This document shows positions 10,163-21,122 of a stretch of DNA of 64,000 bases, in pieces. Within the stretch, counting starts at the first letter, position 1, and every line of letters begins with the position of its first letter. A model generated the notes under the pieces. The model was not told where the DNA came from, did not search any database, and saw only the letters and a program-made list of their open reading frames with translations. Position numbers and translations under genes: made by a program. Origin of the DNA: Symbiodinium microadriaticum. Taxonomy: Eukaryota; Sar; Dinophyceae; Suessiales; Symbiodiniaceae. The stretch lies in NCBI GenBank assembly GCA_001939145.1, contig LSRX01000133.1:461563-525562 (forward strand), in the 5' to 3' direction.

Positions 10163-10660
10163 CTGTTTAGGGTTTAGGGTTTAGGGTTTAGGGGTTTAGG
10201 GGTTTAGGGGTTAGGGTTTAGTGTTTAGGGTTTAGGGTTTAGGGCTTAATTTGTGGGTAGAACCCATAAAACGGTAGGGTTTTGGATCCTCACGCCTTCA
10301 ATTGTCCCAAAGCTTTTGGGCTTACATAGGCTCTATAGGGGTTCTTAGGGTTTAGGGCTTGGGGTTTAGGGGGATAGGGGCTTTCAGGGTTTAGGGTTTA
10401 GGGGCTCTTAGGGTTTAGGGTTTAGGGTTTGGAGTTTAGGGGTTCTTAGGGTTTAGGGGTTCTTTAGGCTTTAGGGTTTAGGGGTTCCTATCTATAGGGT
10501 TTAGGGTTTAGGGGTTCTTAGGGTTTAGGGTTTAGGCGTTCTTAGGGCTTAGGGTTTGGGGTTTAGGGGTTCTTGGGGTTTAGGGTTTGGGGTTTAGCGG
10601 CTCTTAGGGTTTATAGGGTTTGGGGTTTAGGGTTTAGGGGTTCGGGCTTAAAGGGCTACT
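10163..10660 (+). repeat. TTTAGGG array with GGGTTCTTAGGG spacers
   Basis: About 500 bp of TTTAGGG and TTTAGGGG units. In the second half a longer unit recurs roughly every 30-45 bp, built from TTTAGGGGTTCTTAGGG. Any protein read through this (GFRVWG-like) is an artefact of the repeat. Confidence 0.85.
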
Positions 10661-11233
10661 GGAGGTTCTGCTCATCCACGATATCGACGGCAATTTTGCT
10701 TCGTTCACGCACTCTCCGCAGGTGGCGGTCCTGGTTTCCCTTACCTAAATTCATCCCAAACCTTTGCGACCAAAGGTCGTACTAAGCACAAAACCTGAAC
10801 CCGACTGTGGAGTATATGTGAGTGTCCAGGGCTTCCCAAAGACCACCGAGAAAGAAAAACCTAGCCGCTGATGCACGAATCCTGCAAAGTCAAAGTGGGA
10901 TGAACCTCCCAAAACCCTAAACCCTAAACCCTAAGCCCTAAACCCTAAGCCCTAAACCCTAAACCCAAAGCCCTAAACCCTAAACCGAAGAACCCCTTAA
11001 GTCCCAAAGCCCCGAAACCATGAAGCCCCTATGCCGTAAGCCTGCAAATGCCTGGCGTAGTCTTGACAGAACGAGTCTTTCGGGATGGGTACTGGTATGT
11101 TTATGTGTATGGTGGGGCTATAAGAGGACATGAAGCCGAACCATGCGCACCCTGCACAAAATGACAACTTCAAGCCGAAGCAAGGCATTGGGGGTTCAGG
11201 GCGTATCATTTGCGTTGGAGGGGTTTTTTGGTC

Positions 11234-11327
11234 TACCCATAGGCCCCTAAGTAGTTCCTTTTTATGGTTCATATTTAGAATCCTATAAGGTAATCCCAAA
11301 AAGGAACTACTTAGGGGCCTATGGGTA
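11234..11327. mobile_element. 94-bp MITE, copy 2
   Basis: Nearly perfect palindrome from TACCCATAGGCCCCTAAGTA to TTAGGGGCCTATGGGTA. The outermost pair extends to CTACCC/GGGTAG. Confidence 0.85.
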
Positions 11328-12007
11328 GGTTTGAGTCAGGTTAGGAATCATGTCCGGTCCAGCCCCAAAGACGTGTGGCGTTTTTGCTAAAGGGGCAAGG
11401 TCGTGGTCACTAGGGTTTCAGGGATTCAGGGGCATTAATCGGTTTGGTTAAGGGTTTCTTACAGATATAATCAGAAAAATGAGTTCGATAGTCGGTTCGG
11501 GCATTAGCTTCGCGTGCATAGATAGGAAGAGTATGACCCCTGTAGTTCCCACATCATCCGGCACAGAAAATCCGCCGACCCCACTGGGAGGGTTTACGGA
11601 ACGTTTTGCTCCGAAGTCTTCCTCGTTCGGGGGGAGTGTTTCCAAAAGTTTGGGCTTGCTGTGTTTACGGGGATCCTTGCCAAGAAGGACTGTAGGGCCG
11701 AATCTTACCCGAACCCTCAACAACCTACTGTATGTCCAGCAAAAGGTAAGGTTTTTGGGACCAAGTGACCCTTAAAAGTAGGGGCCCTATACCCTTATGC
11801 TATGAATCCCCATATGGTATATGAACCCTAAAACCCTTTCAGCCCCCTTTGCGTCCTTAATAAGGTATTGAGGCCCCTTTTTGTAGGAGTCACGCAGACT
11901 CTCAGGGCATGGAAAGGTTCGGACTCATGATCTTCTCTCTTTCAGAATGCTGGATGTTTGCTGCTTTTTGGAAACCCCTAAACCCCAATCCTTCAACCCT
12001 GCCTATA

Positions 12008-12095
12008 GTCTCCATTGCAGTTCCTTTTGGGGGTTACCTTTTGGGATCCTTAATATAGAATTGGTTAAGCCAAAAAAAAGAAATACAATGGAGAC
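12008..12095. mobile_element. 88-bp MITE (GTCTCCAT ends), copy 2
   Basis: GTCTCCATTGCAGTTCC at the left and ATACAATGGAGAC at the right. Its interior GGGGTTACCTTTTGGGATCC resembles the 94-bp family centre, so the families are probably related. Confidence 0.65.
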
Positions 12096-12594
12096 AAGAG
12101 GTAAACCCTAAACCCCAAACCACTAGTAGCATCCGTTTAAGGCCTGAGTCCATATGCGAAGAGACGGACTTGTGTTCTGCACTGGGTGGGGCTTGCAGCA
12201 GAGGTTGGTGTGTTGTAAGCTATGGCTGACGGCCTAAAGCCTTGGACTCCGCCCACCAAATTGGAAAGCCCAGGAGCTCACCAAAGAGTTTGAACCCCAT
12301 GTTTCTAAACCCCAAAACCCATGTACAGCACTTCAATCGCAGTTGGAGCGCTATCACTACTTCGCGGAGACTGTCGCTGGCTCTCGGACTATTGCTGCAC
12401 CTGGGCTTCTGGCACAAAGGGTTTGGGGGTGTGCTTGATGTTTGTATGGATCTGTGCTGTAATTGTCGGTGGTTCCAGCTGCTCTCCTTACGGAAGCTGT
12501 TGACATTGTTGTTACCATTTTGCTCGTCGGCACAGCCCTATTATACACTAGGAGTAACCCCCCTTCAGGCCGAATATGCTGCAGCGTGAATCTC

Positions 12595-12695
12595 AACCCT
12601 AAACCCTACACCCTAAACCCTGAACCCTAAACCCTAAACCCTAAACCCTGAACCCTGAACCCTGAACCCTAAATCCTAAATCCTAAACCCCACAC
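12595..12695 (-). repeat. CCCTAAA/CCCTGAA array
   Basis: About 14 telomere-like units, with CCCTGAA the commonest variant. Confidence 0.85.
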
Positions 12696-12799
12696 ACTTA
12701 AAAAGAAGCTAGGACCTTCGACGTAAACACTGGAAACCCCCATCTGGACAAGAGCCCTTAACTATAGACATCGTATAGAATTAGAAGCCTGGAGAAGTG

Positions 12800-12885
12800 G
12801 GTTGAGGGTTTGGGGTTTAGGGTTTAGGGGGTTTGTTTAGGGGGTTTAGGGGGTTTAGGGTTTAGGGTTTAGGGGTTTAGATAGG
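12800..12885 (+). repeat. TTTAGGG array with GGGGG variants
   Basis: Units of TTTAGGG, TTTAGGGG and GTTTAGGGGG. Confidence 0.8.
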
Positions 12886-13044
12886 GTTCAAGTACCTACA
12901 CTTGCCCCAGGGATCCTATATGACTCTATGATATTCGTAACTACGCTAAGCTGTACCTGCAAAGCCCAAACCCAAACCCCCAAACCCTAAAACCCTCCAG
13001 TACCCTTAGAGGACCCCTTTACAGGAACGAACCCCAAGACGCCC

Positions 13045-13285
13045 GAAACACTAAACCCTGCTGAACCCCTAAACCCCGTAACCCCTAAAACCCTAAACCC
13101 CTAAACCCTCAACGCCTAAACCCTCAAACCCCTCAACCCCTAAACCCTAAACCCCTAAACCCCTCAACCCTAAACCTCTAAACCCCTAAACCCCTAACCC
13201 TAAACCCCTAATGCCCCTAAAACCCCTAATACCCCTAAAACCCCTAAAACCCCTAAACCCTAAACCCCTAAACCCCACCTGAAGG
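13045..13285 (-). repeat. CCCCTAAA-rich array
   Basis: About 240 bp of CCCTAAA and CCCCTAAA units, some with AATG or AATA replacing one unit. Confidence 0.85.
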
Positions 13286-13503
13286 ACCAAATAACCCTTA
13301 AAGAGTAGGGGCACTATACCCTTATACCATGAAACCCTATATGGTGTATGACCCTAAACCCTTTTAGGGTTCTTTTCGTCCTTAGGGTAAACCCCTAAAG
13401 CCCTGAACCCTCGAAGCTCTTCCAGGTCTTTGCGGGGCACTTCCACCCCTGGGGAGGATGGAAGGGCAACCTCCGGGACCCGATACCTTTGGGGATATTT
13501 AGG

Positions 13504-13840
13504 TGTAAGGTTTAGGGTTTAGGGGTTAAGGTTCAGGGTTTAGGGTCTGGGCTTCATAGACGGTTTTGGAGTTTAGGGTTTCGGGTTTGGGTGTTCTTTT
13601 CGTCAAGAAGGGCGTAGGGTTTTGAATTTATATTGTCGAGGATTCAGGGTTTAGAGTTTCGGAATAAGGGTTAAGGGGTTGATCCGAATCCTTCGGAATA
13701 TGGGGGTTTCGGGTCTTGGAGTTTAGGGTTTCGGAGGTTAGAGTCTAGGGGTTTCGGGTATGGGGGTGTCAGTGCTTAGGGTTTCTGGTTTTGGGGTTTA
13801 GGGTTTCGAGTTTAGGGTTTCTGATTTTGGGGTTTCCTGT
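13504..13840 (+). repeat. Highly degenerate TTTAGGG/TTTCGGG tract
   Basis: G-strand telomere-like units, many with A to C change (TTTCGGG) or loss of a base, spread over about 330 bp. Confidence 0.65.
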
Positions 13841-13961
13841 CGCATAGAGGTTTTTCTGAAAGGCTTGGCTCATGTCCCGGGTTCAGGGTACCCTACACAC
13901 TCTTGGGCTGCAGCAATGTAAAGACTCAAAGCGAAGACGGCCCAAAGTCTAAGACATTTTC

Positions 13962-14036
13962 AAGTGGGTAGGTACCGTTATAGGAGCCTTAGAAGCCTTG
14001 TAGAAGCCCTATGTATCCTAAACTCCCCACCTGCAG
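13962..14036. mobile_element. Inverted-repeat element (GTAGTTACCGTTATAGGAG family), copy 1
   Basis: Left AAGTGGGTAGGTACCGTTATAG and right TAAACTCCCCACCTGCAG, with AGAAGCC units between. Related copies lie at 38769-38850 and 42424-42520. Confidence 0.6.
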
Positions 14037-14320
14037 TTTCCTTAAACAAAGGCCTTGCTGACTTGGCAGCACAAGCGCCCTTGTGATCGGCTTCGGAAGC
14101 AGAGAGAAGTTCAGTTTTGAGGTGATCTGGCCCCTAAACCCTAGGCCCTAAACTTGTTTTACAGGTAAGATGGCTTGAATTCCGAGGTTTATTGTGGGGT
14201 TCCGGGTTCTGTGTGTAGAGGAAACCAAATGGCCATAGCCGCGTCCCTTCAGGACGGTGCCCAAATGCAGAAACATGAACTCACTAGGGAGCCAAGATGC
14301 ATTCAACTAAGACCTTCAAC

Positions 14321-14408
14321 TACCCGTAGGCTCCTAAGTAGTTCCTTTTTGGAGTTTATGTTTAGAGTCCTATAAGGTAATCCGGAACTACTTAAGAGCC
14401 TGTGGGTA
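14321..14408. mobile_element. 94-bp MITE family, copy 3 (88 bp)
   Basis: TACCCGTAGGCTCCTAAGTA to TTAAGAGCCTGTGGGTA. Compensating changes in both arms keep the palindrome, and a few bases are missing from the right arm. Confidence 0.75.
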
Positions 14409-15327
14409 GAAACATAAGGCCAGACAAATTCGGACAGGCACGACTGTCGACAGGCAGTCGGAATAAGGTCGATAGCAATACAAGCAACATCTTTAGACAC
14501 TAGGACGTAGGAACCTCCTCATAAGCATCGCTGGAAAGGGACCCACTGTTTTCTGAAGCGCCTATGTCGTCAGGACTCCCGCACACAGACAAACCTGTTG
14601 AACGAGTGGGGTGAGGCCATCGGGTCTGTCGGGTCCCGGCTTGAGGCTTTATGCATGCAGCTGGGTGGTTCTCTAAAGTAGGTCCCTTTCTAACCCAAAA
14701 TAGTACGGCACCTTTATAAAGAGGGCACTGAAAGGGGACCCTACTTCAGAGAACTACCCATCTACGACCCCTCAAAAACCCCTGAAACCTCCAAACCCCA
14801 AGAGCCTGGACCTACGCCCGAAGGCAGCAGGTTCAGCTAAACCCTAAACCTTAAACTCCAAACCAAACAACCCAAAACCTTGAGACTCCGTAACCCTTGA
14901 CTCCCTTTCTGAATTCTGAACCCTATACGACTCCATCAGATTCATGGCTGGGTCTCTATTGTCAAGCTTGGTCACATACTGAAGGTTTTTGTTTCTAGGG
15001 TTGAGCATTTCGGGTGTAGGGTTTGGGTTCGGGAGTTCTCCTTGCATAGGAAAAATCGTTTCGGCTGTTTGTTGTAGCAGTGTCAACCTGAGGAACGATT
15101 GATACAGGGTTTAGGGTTTAGGGGTTTAGGGTTGGGATAGGGGTTAAAAAATTAAATCAGGATCAAACAAATTAACGCAGAATGAAAAAATAAAATCAGG
15201 ATCAAAAAAATTAAACGATAAAAATGCAAGAGGAGCTGGGGAAGGAAGCAAAGAGGGAGGGAGGGAAGGAAGCTAGGAAGGAGGAAAGGAGGGAAGGAAG
15301 GAGGGAAGGAAGGAAGGAAGGAAGGAA
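14409..15327. other. Intergenic stretch ending in a GGAA-rich tract
   Basis: No gene is supported. A MITE-like palindrome occupies 14662-14760. From about 15235 to 15327 the top strand is a purine-only GGAA/GGGAGGAA tract that runs into the assembly gap. Confidence 0.5.
14662..14760. mobile_element. Palindromic element, GTGCCGTACTAT family, copy 2
   Basis: TGGGTGGTTCTCTAAAGTAGG at the left and CTTCAGAGAACTACCCA at the right. The centre ATAGTACGGCACC is the reverse complement of that in the 4889-4986 element. A third, shorter relative is at 25199-25260. Confidence 0.65.
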
Positions 15328-15729
15328 NNNNNNNNNNNNNNNNNNNNNNNNNNNNNNNNNNNNNNNNNNNNNNNNNNNNNNNNNNNNNNNNNNNNNNNNN
15401 NNNNNNNNNNNNNNNNNNNNNNNNNNNNNNNNNNNNNNNNNNNNNNNNNNNNNNNNNNNNNNNNNNNNNNNNNNNNNNNNNNNNNNNNNNNNNNNNNNNN
15501 NNNNNNNNNNNNNNNNNNNNNNNNNNNNNNNNNNNNNNNNNNNNNNNNNNNNNNNNNNNNNNNNNNNNNNNNNNNNNNNNNNNNNNNNNNNNNNNNNNNN
15601 NNNNNNNNNNNNNNNNNNNNNNNNNNNNNNNNNNNNNNNNNNNNNNNNNNNNNNNNNNNNNNNNNNNNNNNNNNNNNNNNNNNNNNNNNNNNNNNNNNNN
15701 NNNNNNNNNNNNNNNNNNNNNNNNNNNNN
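15328..15729. other. Assembly gap (402 N)
   Basis: A run of N follows a GGAA microsatellite, which probably broke the assembly. Protein frames drawn across it are meaningless. Confidence 0.99.
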
Positions 15730-17454
15730 TGTCGTCCTCATCTTCATCATCAGTACCATCGAAAGAACGGCTGCCACCATCACCATCGCCATACAACCCT
15801 CATAATTAAGCACTGTAATTCATGTCTGATGCGCAGATTGCTGCTTTCTGCACGGAGCAGGGATTGGGTACCATAGGGGCCAAAAAGGGGGTGGGAGACA
15901 CCCCCAACCTCCAAACCGTAGCGGAGGCCAGCTGGCAGCGGTATGTGTGAGTGTATAGGTCCGAAGACTAGTTTCAAAGGGCAAAGACTACAGCACAATT
16001 GCGTACAATCAGGGACCCGCTAAGGCCTATCTACTACTTTTACTACTGTTAATCATGTGACTACTATTACTATTATTAGTAATTACTATTTCTAGACGAT
16101 TACGACAATACTCTTATTACTACCGACACTAACACTACCGAGGTAGATGCTGTGCAGGACGCTTCAATCTGAGCGCACAGTAGCGTGTCATCGCAACCTG
16201 GCCAAGCCAAAAGCTTGGCAAGTAGACATGAGTGCAGACAACGACGAACTCGCTACCTGATTCCGGACATCGCGCTTGCCTATCCTCCTGCTGTTCTTGT
16301 GGCTGCTAAAGAATTCGCAAGTGCGTCTGTGTGTGTGTGTGCGTGTTTGTCTTTTAACTTTCTTCACCAAACATGCTGGTACACGTCATGGGAAAAATTC
16401 CCGGAACATGCTTGTCGACTTCATGCAAAAACCTTGGCAAAACATAGGCATTCTCTCCGTGTCTCGAGCTGTTCTACCTGCATCTTGCTTGCTGTCTTCA
16501 GCCTCAGCACTGCCTCCTGGGGTTGCAGGAAGTGCTGTGTCTCGCCAAATAATAAGCCAATGCGAGGGCAACACCTTTTTACGACCTACAGGTGAGATCA
16601 CTTTCACAGGCCTTGAGGCTTTGTTCGGAAGATTATCGGCATCAAGCTTTACAACGAGCCTCTCTATCCTACTACACGTTTTATGAATGCCGCGCCGGCC
16701 CGCGCAGTCATGGGTCGTCCTGGTCTACAAGTGCCAGGATGGCTCCCAGTACCGCAACATAGCTCATCGGTGTAAGTATACGGAGTGCCTCTCTGACAAC
16801 AACCTATCCGTTTGTTTACTGCGCCCAAGAACCTACTCGGGAATCTATGGTTTTGGGCCGACTTCGCTAAGGGACATACTCGGGAATCCTTGGCATTGGG
16901 CCACTCTGCAGATAGTACTCTTGAGGTCCGGAAGCCTGAAGTCTCTGCAAGGCCGCATGCGCTTGCAATTTTTAGCAAGGCCTCAAGCCATTCTGATTTT
17001 AACCACATTTCAGGCATCAGTTTCCGGCAAGTCCGCACGCCCCCGGAGGCTAGAGGAAAACTTCACGGCCCTTGGCAACATAGCTTGAGGTCGCTACAAA
17101 TGCACTGGCGGCACTGGCGGCGGTGAGTATCGCCTGAAGTCCGCCGCAATAAAAGCTGGCTTCGCAGCTCAGACGGCAAGACTTGACTGGCTGAAACTGC
17201 AATTTCGAAACCGGATACCTCTTAGTCCACGGAAAGCCTGCGATCAATGTTGCCACGTTGCCTCAGAGTGATCACCCATTTTGCTATCAATATTTACAGC
17301 TCTCCTTTCTTGCTGTCGTCATCTTCAGCCAAGAACGATTAGAGCGTTTCGCCTAGGATCCGAAAAAGAGCCACACGGTGGAAGTTCCAGTGAAGAGGAG
17401 GACGACGCTGCAATTTCCCAAATGTAAATCCACGACTGACAAAAAGGTGTTTCG
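15730..17454. other. Low-repeat stretch without a recognised gene
   Basis: Unlike its surroundings, this part is almost free of telomere-like repeats, so it may hold exons of an unrecognised gene. A TAC/TAT-rich tract lies at 16029-16140. Overlapping frames on both strands at 16185-17126 have no recognised domain, and a single coding strand cannot be chosen. GGCGGTGAGTAT near 17118 could be a splice donor. Confidence 0.35.
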
Positions 17455-18044
17455 GACGATCTCCGAAGCAGCTCGCGTTGCAGGCTGGCCAAGACGCCAC
17501 GCAAAGCAACCAGCAAGACGGGGCCAAATATATTGACGCTGCACACCACCTAGATTAACCAGTACTTTTGCAAGATATGCACAGTGGGTCACATTCTTTA
17601 CACGGCCTGGTTATGTACGGCCCACTTACAGTATATACCAAGCACGATGGGTCGTACGAGTGTCCCTAAACCCCCCAAACCTTGAAGTCCTCTCGCCCTG
17701 AATGCCAAAACCTGAACTTTCAACTCTAAGCCTCGCCCCCCGGCAGACGATCTCCGAAGCAGCTCGCGTTGCAGGCTGGCCAAGACGCCACGCAAAGCAA
17801 CCAGCAAGACGGGGCCAATATATTATAATGCTGCACACCACCTACAGGCTCATTGACCAGTACTTTTGCAAGATATGCACAGTGGGTCACATTCTTTACA
17901 CGGCCTGGTTATGTACGGCCCACTTACAGTATATACCAAGCACGATGGGTCGTACGAGTGTCCCTAAACCCCCCAAACCTTGAAGTCCTCTCGCCCTGAA
18001 TGCCAAAACCTGAACTTTCAACTCTAAGCCTCGCCCCCCGGCAG
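17455..18044. repeat. Tandem duplication of a 291-298 bp segment
   Basis: The segment beginning GACGATCTCCGAAGCAGCTC occurs at 17455-17745 and again at 17746-18044, nearly identical. The difference is a short indel where CACCTAGATTAACCAG in copy 1 is CACCTACAGGCTCATTGACCAG split by an insertion in copy 2. Both copies end CCCCCCGGCAG. This is a recent duplication or an assembly duplicate. Confidence 0.85.
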
Positions 18045-19330
18045 CAAAAAAGGCCCACAACAAACAAATCAGAAAATAACACATCCACCCCCGGAGTCTC
18101 GGCAGGTCCGCTAAAAAGAGTTCCAGCAGCAGCTCCAGCAGCAGCAACTCGAGTTCCGACGGCCTCTTGTCAATATGCAAAGTTCAAGGTTTCGTTCGGC
18201 TTCAGAGTTTCGTCTCTGTCACAGGTTCTTCTGAAACCTCACGTGCCGACACTCGTACCTTTAAGAAAGATAAGAAGGTCAAAACCGCTCACCGTGTGTT
18301 TTCACTCCACTGTTGTAGAGCCTGAGCCCTCCAGCCGCAACAGCCACAAACACTGAAGCCTCATCCCGGAAAACGGTCAAATCGCGAAAGCCTTCACCCA
18401 GAATAAGCTAAGCCCTCAGCCACATGAACTCCTATAGGTCCTCGGTGAACCTCAGAATTGAAACGATGGAATGCTCCATCAAACTTGGGAGCTGCAGGCA
18501 TCAGCGTCGAAGTGCCCCGCAGCGCCAAAGCAGACCCGGACAGCGACGCCGTCCCCGGCCTCCGCTGCTTCTTCGCTACAGCTCCTCGACCATATAGATC
18601 TAGGCGTCTGTGTATGTAGGACACGTACGTGTGTGCGTACTCCTTTAATTTTCTGTATAAGCTTTACAGTTGAAGCTATCAGCTAAAAATGGTTTATAGG
18701 AAAACAGTCCAGAGGCTCGAATCCTACGTGGAAGCTGCAGAAGCGTGGGCGCGGGCGCAGGGAGCTGCTTCGATCGAGGCCTTCCTTGGAGAATCTTGAG
18801 TCTGAATCATTTGTCTCACGCATGCAAACCACGCCCAGAGCTATATTATAGACAGCTTCCGAAGGAGATCGTCCAGTGGCGGAAAGACTTGTCGCAGGCC
18901 GGACGGATTAGCAGGACCCAGCGCTCTGTCACCCCATTGTGCATGTTGTCCCGCAACGGCCGCATTAAATCCCCCCGGCGGCACACACAAAGCAGTCTGG
19001 ACCCATAATGTGTAGTATGGCATCCGGTTCACGCAAAGAGTCCACCTTGTAGCCAGCTTCACAGCAGCATTCCTGGCCTGGAGGCTCTCCGGCTGAAGCC
19101 TCTCGAAAAGTTGAGACTGGCAACACGGCAGAGATATGAATTTCGTTTTATTTGCGTACAGCATCTCATCAATGTTATTAATCCTCTTCATAGAAGTGCT
19201 TCGTCTCCTACATTCTGCACACTCTGAACGCAAACCCCCAACCACGAAGTACCCTGCTTGATAAAGTAGTGTCTCTACTAATGACTTAGCTCCTTTAACA
19301 TGGATTAGCACAGCAGTTGCTAAGCCCTTG
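18045..19330. other. Low-repeat stretch, possible exons
   Basis: Contains a serine-codon run near 18118-18160 (AGCAGCAGCTCCAGCAGCAG), which in one frame reads KKSSSSSSSSSNSSSDG, like serine-rich splicing or linker proteins. Frames at 18394-18686 and 18841-19311 overlap on opposite strands, with no recognised domain. Confidence 0.3.
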
Positions 19331-19997
19331 CTAAGCCTTTGCTAAGTTAGCTAAGCCTTGATTTTTTTCAGCCAAATGTATGAAAATTGGATTTTTTCCG
19401 GGCCCCAAAAAGATGATGGAGCAGGAGAATCGAAGAAAAAAATGGTCTGCAACCCTGAACATACACATCGTGAAGAGGCACATACTGGTAGAATTCAATG
19501 AGGACGAAGAACGTGTATGCCTGCTGGTTTGCATTGTGTCCCAAAAAAGAACAAAACAATCGCCAGGGTGGGTGCAGCCATGGTCTTCGTCAGCGGTTGG
19601 GTTCACAGTTTTATGGTAGCAGGATTTTGGATGAGAGATGGAATACTTCCGGGCATGCAGAATGTCTGGGTCAGGCTTTTTGGAGCAGGACCGCGATTTT
19701 TTATTTAGGTTTTGGCAGACAGCATGTTTTGTTTGGCGGTGTGTATAAAAGCAATGCTGAAATGCAGCAAGGATTGCACCGGCGCAGCATAGATGGAAAT
19801 TTGGCACGGATGCTGTCCTGGACAATGAAGACATGATGTCTATTGTATCATGGTCAGCAGAAAGTGCGTGTCTATTTGGACAACCTATTGCAAAACAGGG
19901 TGCTTGCCAGGGACTGAAATCTGTCCGAAGGGGCGAATTACTTACTCGAGGTTCAAGCACTTATAGGTGCTGGGGATGGAAGCACTGTTGTGCGTGC

Positions 19998-20752
19998 CGG
20001 GGACTGAGAGGATACACGCGTGACTTCATGCAGTTTTTTTCACGTACGGGGCGATGTTTTCGGCAGGCCGGTGGGACCAAGGTATCAAGATTCTTAGTCG
20101 CTGGCTCTCCGTGGCCGAGATAACTGGACACAGGACCCTTGCAGTAAGGACAAACAGCAAAGACCTTGTCTCGTGGGCCAAAGCTGAGTGGGTGGCCGCC
20201 TGGTACTCGAGAACCTCGCCACTGGTGACCAGGGAACGGACCAGGTTCATGGCTTCGAAGTGGCATTCAACCTTGGCAACCCCAATGGCTTTCTCGCTGG
20301 ATCAAGACGTAATCCTTCTGGTGCACCTGGCCCCCTGTCTGCAGCATGGCATTCGCAACCGTCCAGACCTGGGCCTTGAAGTCGCAGAGGTATTGCTGCA
20401 GCTGGGCACTTTGGTGCCGCTTCTGGACCAGGTGCACCGACTCCTCGAAGCTGCCCGAAGTCTGCACAGCATGGATGTCGTGGGCCAAGACTTCTTCGAT
20501 GAGGCTGCGGCTGAAGGCCGGGATCTTCTTCATGTTGGTGGCCCACATGGTCACGACTTCGTGTTTTCTTTCAAGTGGCCAGCAATTGGAGCATCCAGCG
20601 GCGCCGGTGGTCTTTGGTGCTCCTGGCAGAAATCGGATCCAGCAAGATGATGCTGCCATGATACAAATATTTTGTCCCGTCCTGACTTCCATTGGGCACC
20701 ATCTACCCGGCGATCCTGGTTGATCTGTCTGCCCCTCATGCACTGCTGCCAA
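19998..20752 (-). pseudogene. Possible minus-strand gene fragment of unknown function, frame-disturbed
   Basis: The minus strand reads a natural-looking peptide from 20752 to 20267, with MWATNMKKIPAFSRSLIEEV, then SFEESVHLVQKRHQ and CDFKAQVWTVANAM, rich in helix-forming residues. It stops at 20267. A second minus-strand frame continues the character of the protein at 20290-20026, with SSEKAIGVAKVECHFEAM followed by NLVRSLVTSGEVLEYQAATH. The two are out of frame and overlap slightly, so either a small indel broke the gene or a short intron was missed. The plus-strand frame at 20054-20650 is probably its shadow. No family is recognised; a large dinoflagellate repeat gene family is one possibility. 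Confidence 0.35.
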
Positions 20753-20845
20753 AAACGTTTGTGGTGTGGCTGAGGCCTATTTGGCTTTAATAAGCAGGAT
20801 CACAATGCCACGTGCAAGCCTAGCAGCCAGCAACCAGCGTGTATA

Positions 20846-20904
20846 ACTTCGCACTCAACGTCATCTCAGCCACTGTGTGGCTGAGATGACGATGGGTGTG
20901 AGGC
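20846..20904. repeat. Strong hairpin 1
   Basis: A perfect 15-bp stem (CGTCATCTCAGCCAC at 20859-20873, its complement at 20877-20891) with a 3-base loop, extended outwards by imperfect pairing. Confidence 0.9.
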
Positions 20905-20948
20905 TATGCATTGGTGGTCTTGGAGCGACGAGGAGCACCGTGGCATAA

Positions 20949-21011
20949 CCTCGCATTCGATGGCGTCCTCGCTGCCACAATGTGGCAGTGAGGACGCCAT
21001 CGGCTGCGAGG
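20949..21011. repeat. Strong hairpin 2
   Basis: A 30-bp stem with three mismatches (left arm 20949-20978, right arm 20982-21011) and a 3-base loop AAT. Its design and flanks (CTCGCATTC, GCTGCGAGG) echo hairpin 1, about 60 bp upstream. Confidence 0.9.
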
Positions 21012-21122
21012 CCATTTGTCCCAGAAAACCAAGGCCACCGTGCTGGTTATGGCCCTTTGGCCCTTTGGCTTCACAGCATTGCATGCTGGGCGTTTAACAA
21101 CAATTTTCAGATGCTAATGAAG

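Larger units (their letters stand above)
10661..12594. other. Intergenic stretch
   Basis: No gene is supported. It contains a CCCTAAA array at 10908-10995, a 94-bp MITE at 11234-11327 and an 88-bp MITE at 12008-12095. Overlapping frames at 11448-11775 and 12220-12596 on both strands show no domain. A short piece at about 10648-10750 reads LLEVLLIHDIDGNFASFTH and might be an orphan exon fragment. Confidence 0.45.

Noticed and set aside
10573-10785. A GFRVWGLGFR-type peptide frame, and similar frames elsewhere (7208-7402, 36089-36337)
   Set aside because: Such peptides arise from reading TTTAGGG repeats and have no independent support.
15152-15813. Three frames of about 200 codons crossing the N gap
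   Set aside because: They consist mostly of unknown residues and of a GGAA microsatellite.
19740-19752. TATAAAAG as a promoter
   Set aside because: One chance match in AT-rich sequence. Dinoflagellate genes generally lack canonical TATA boxes and no gene start is tied to it.
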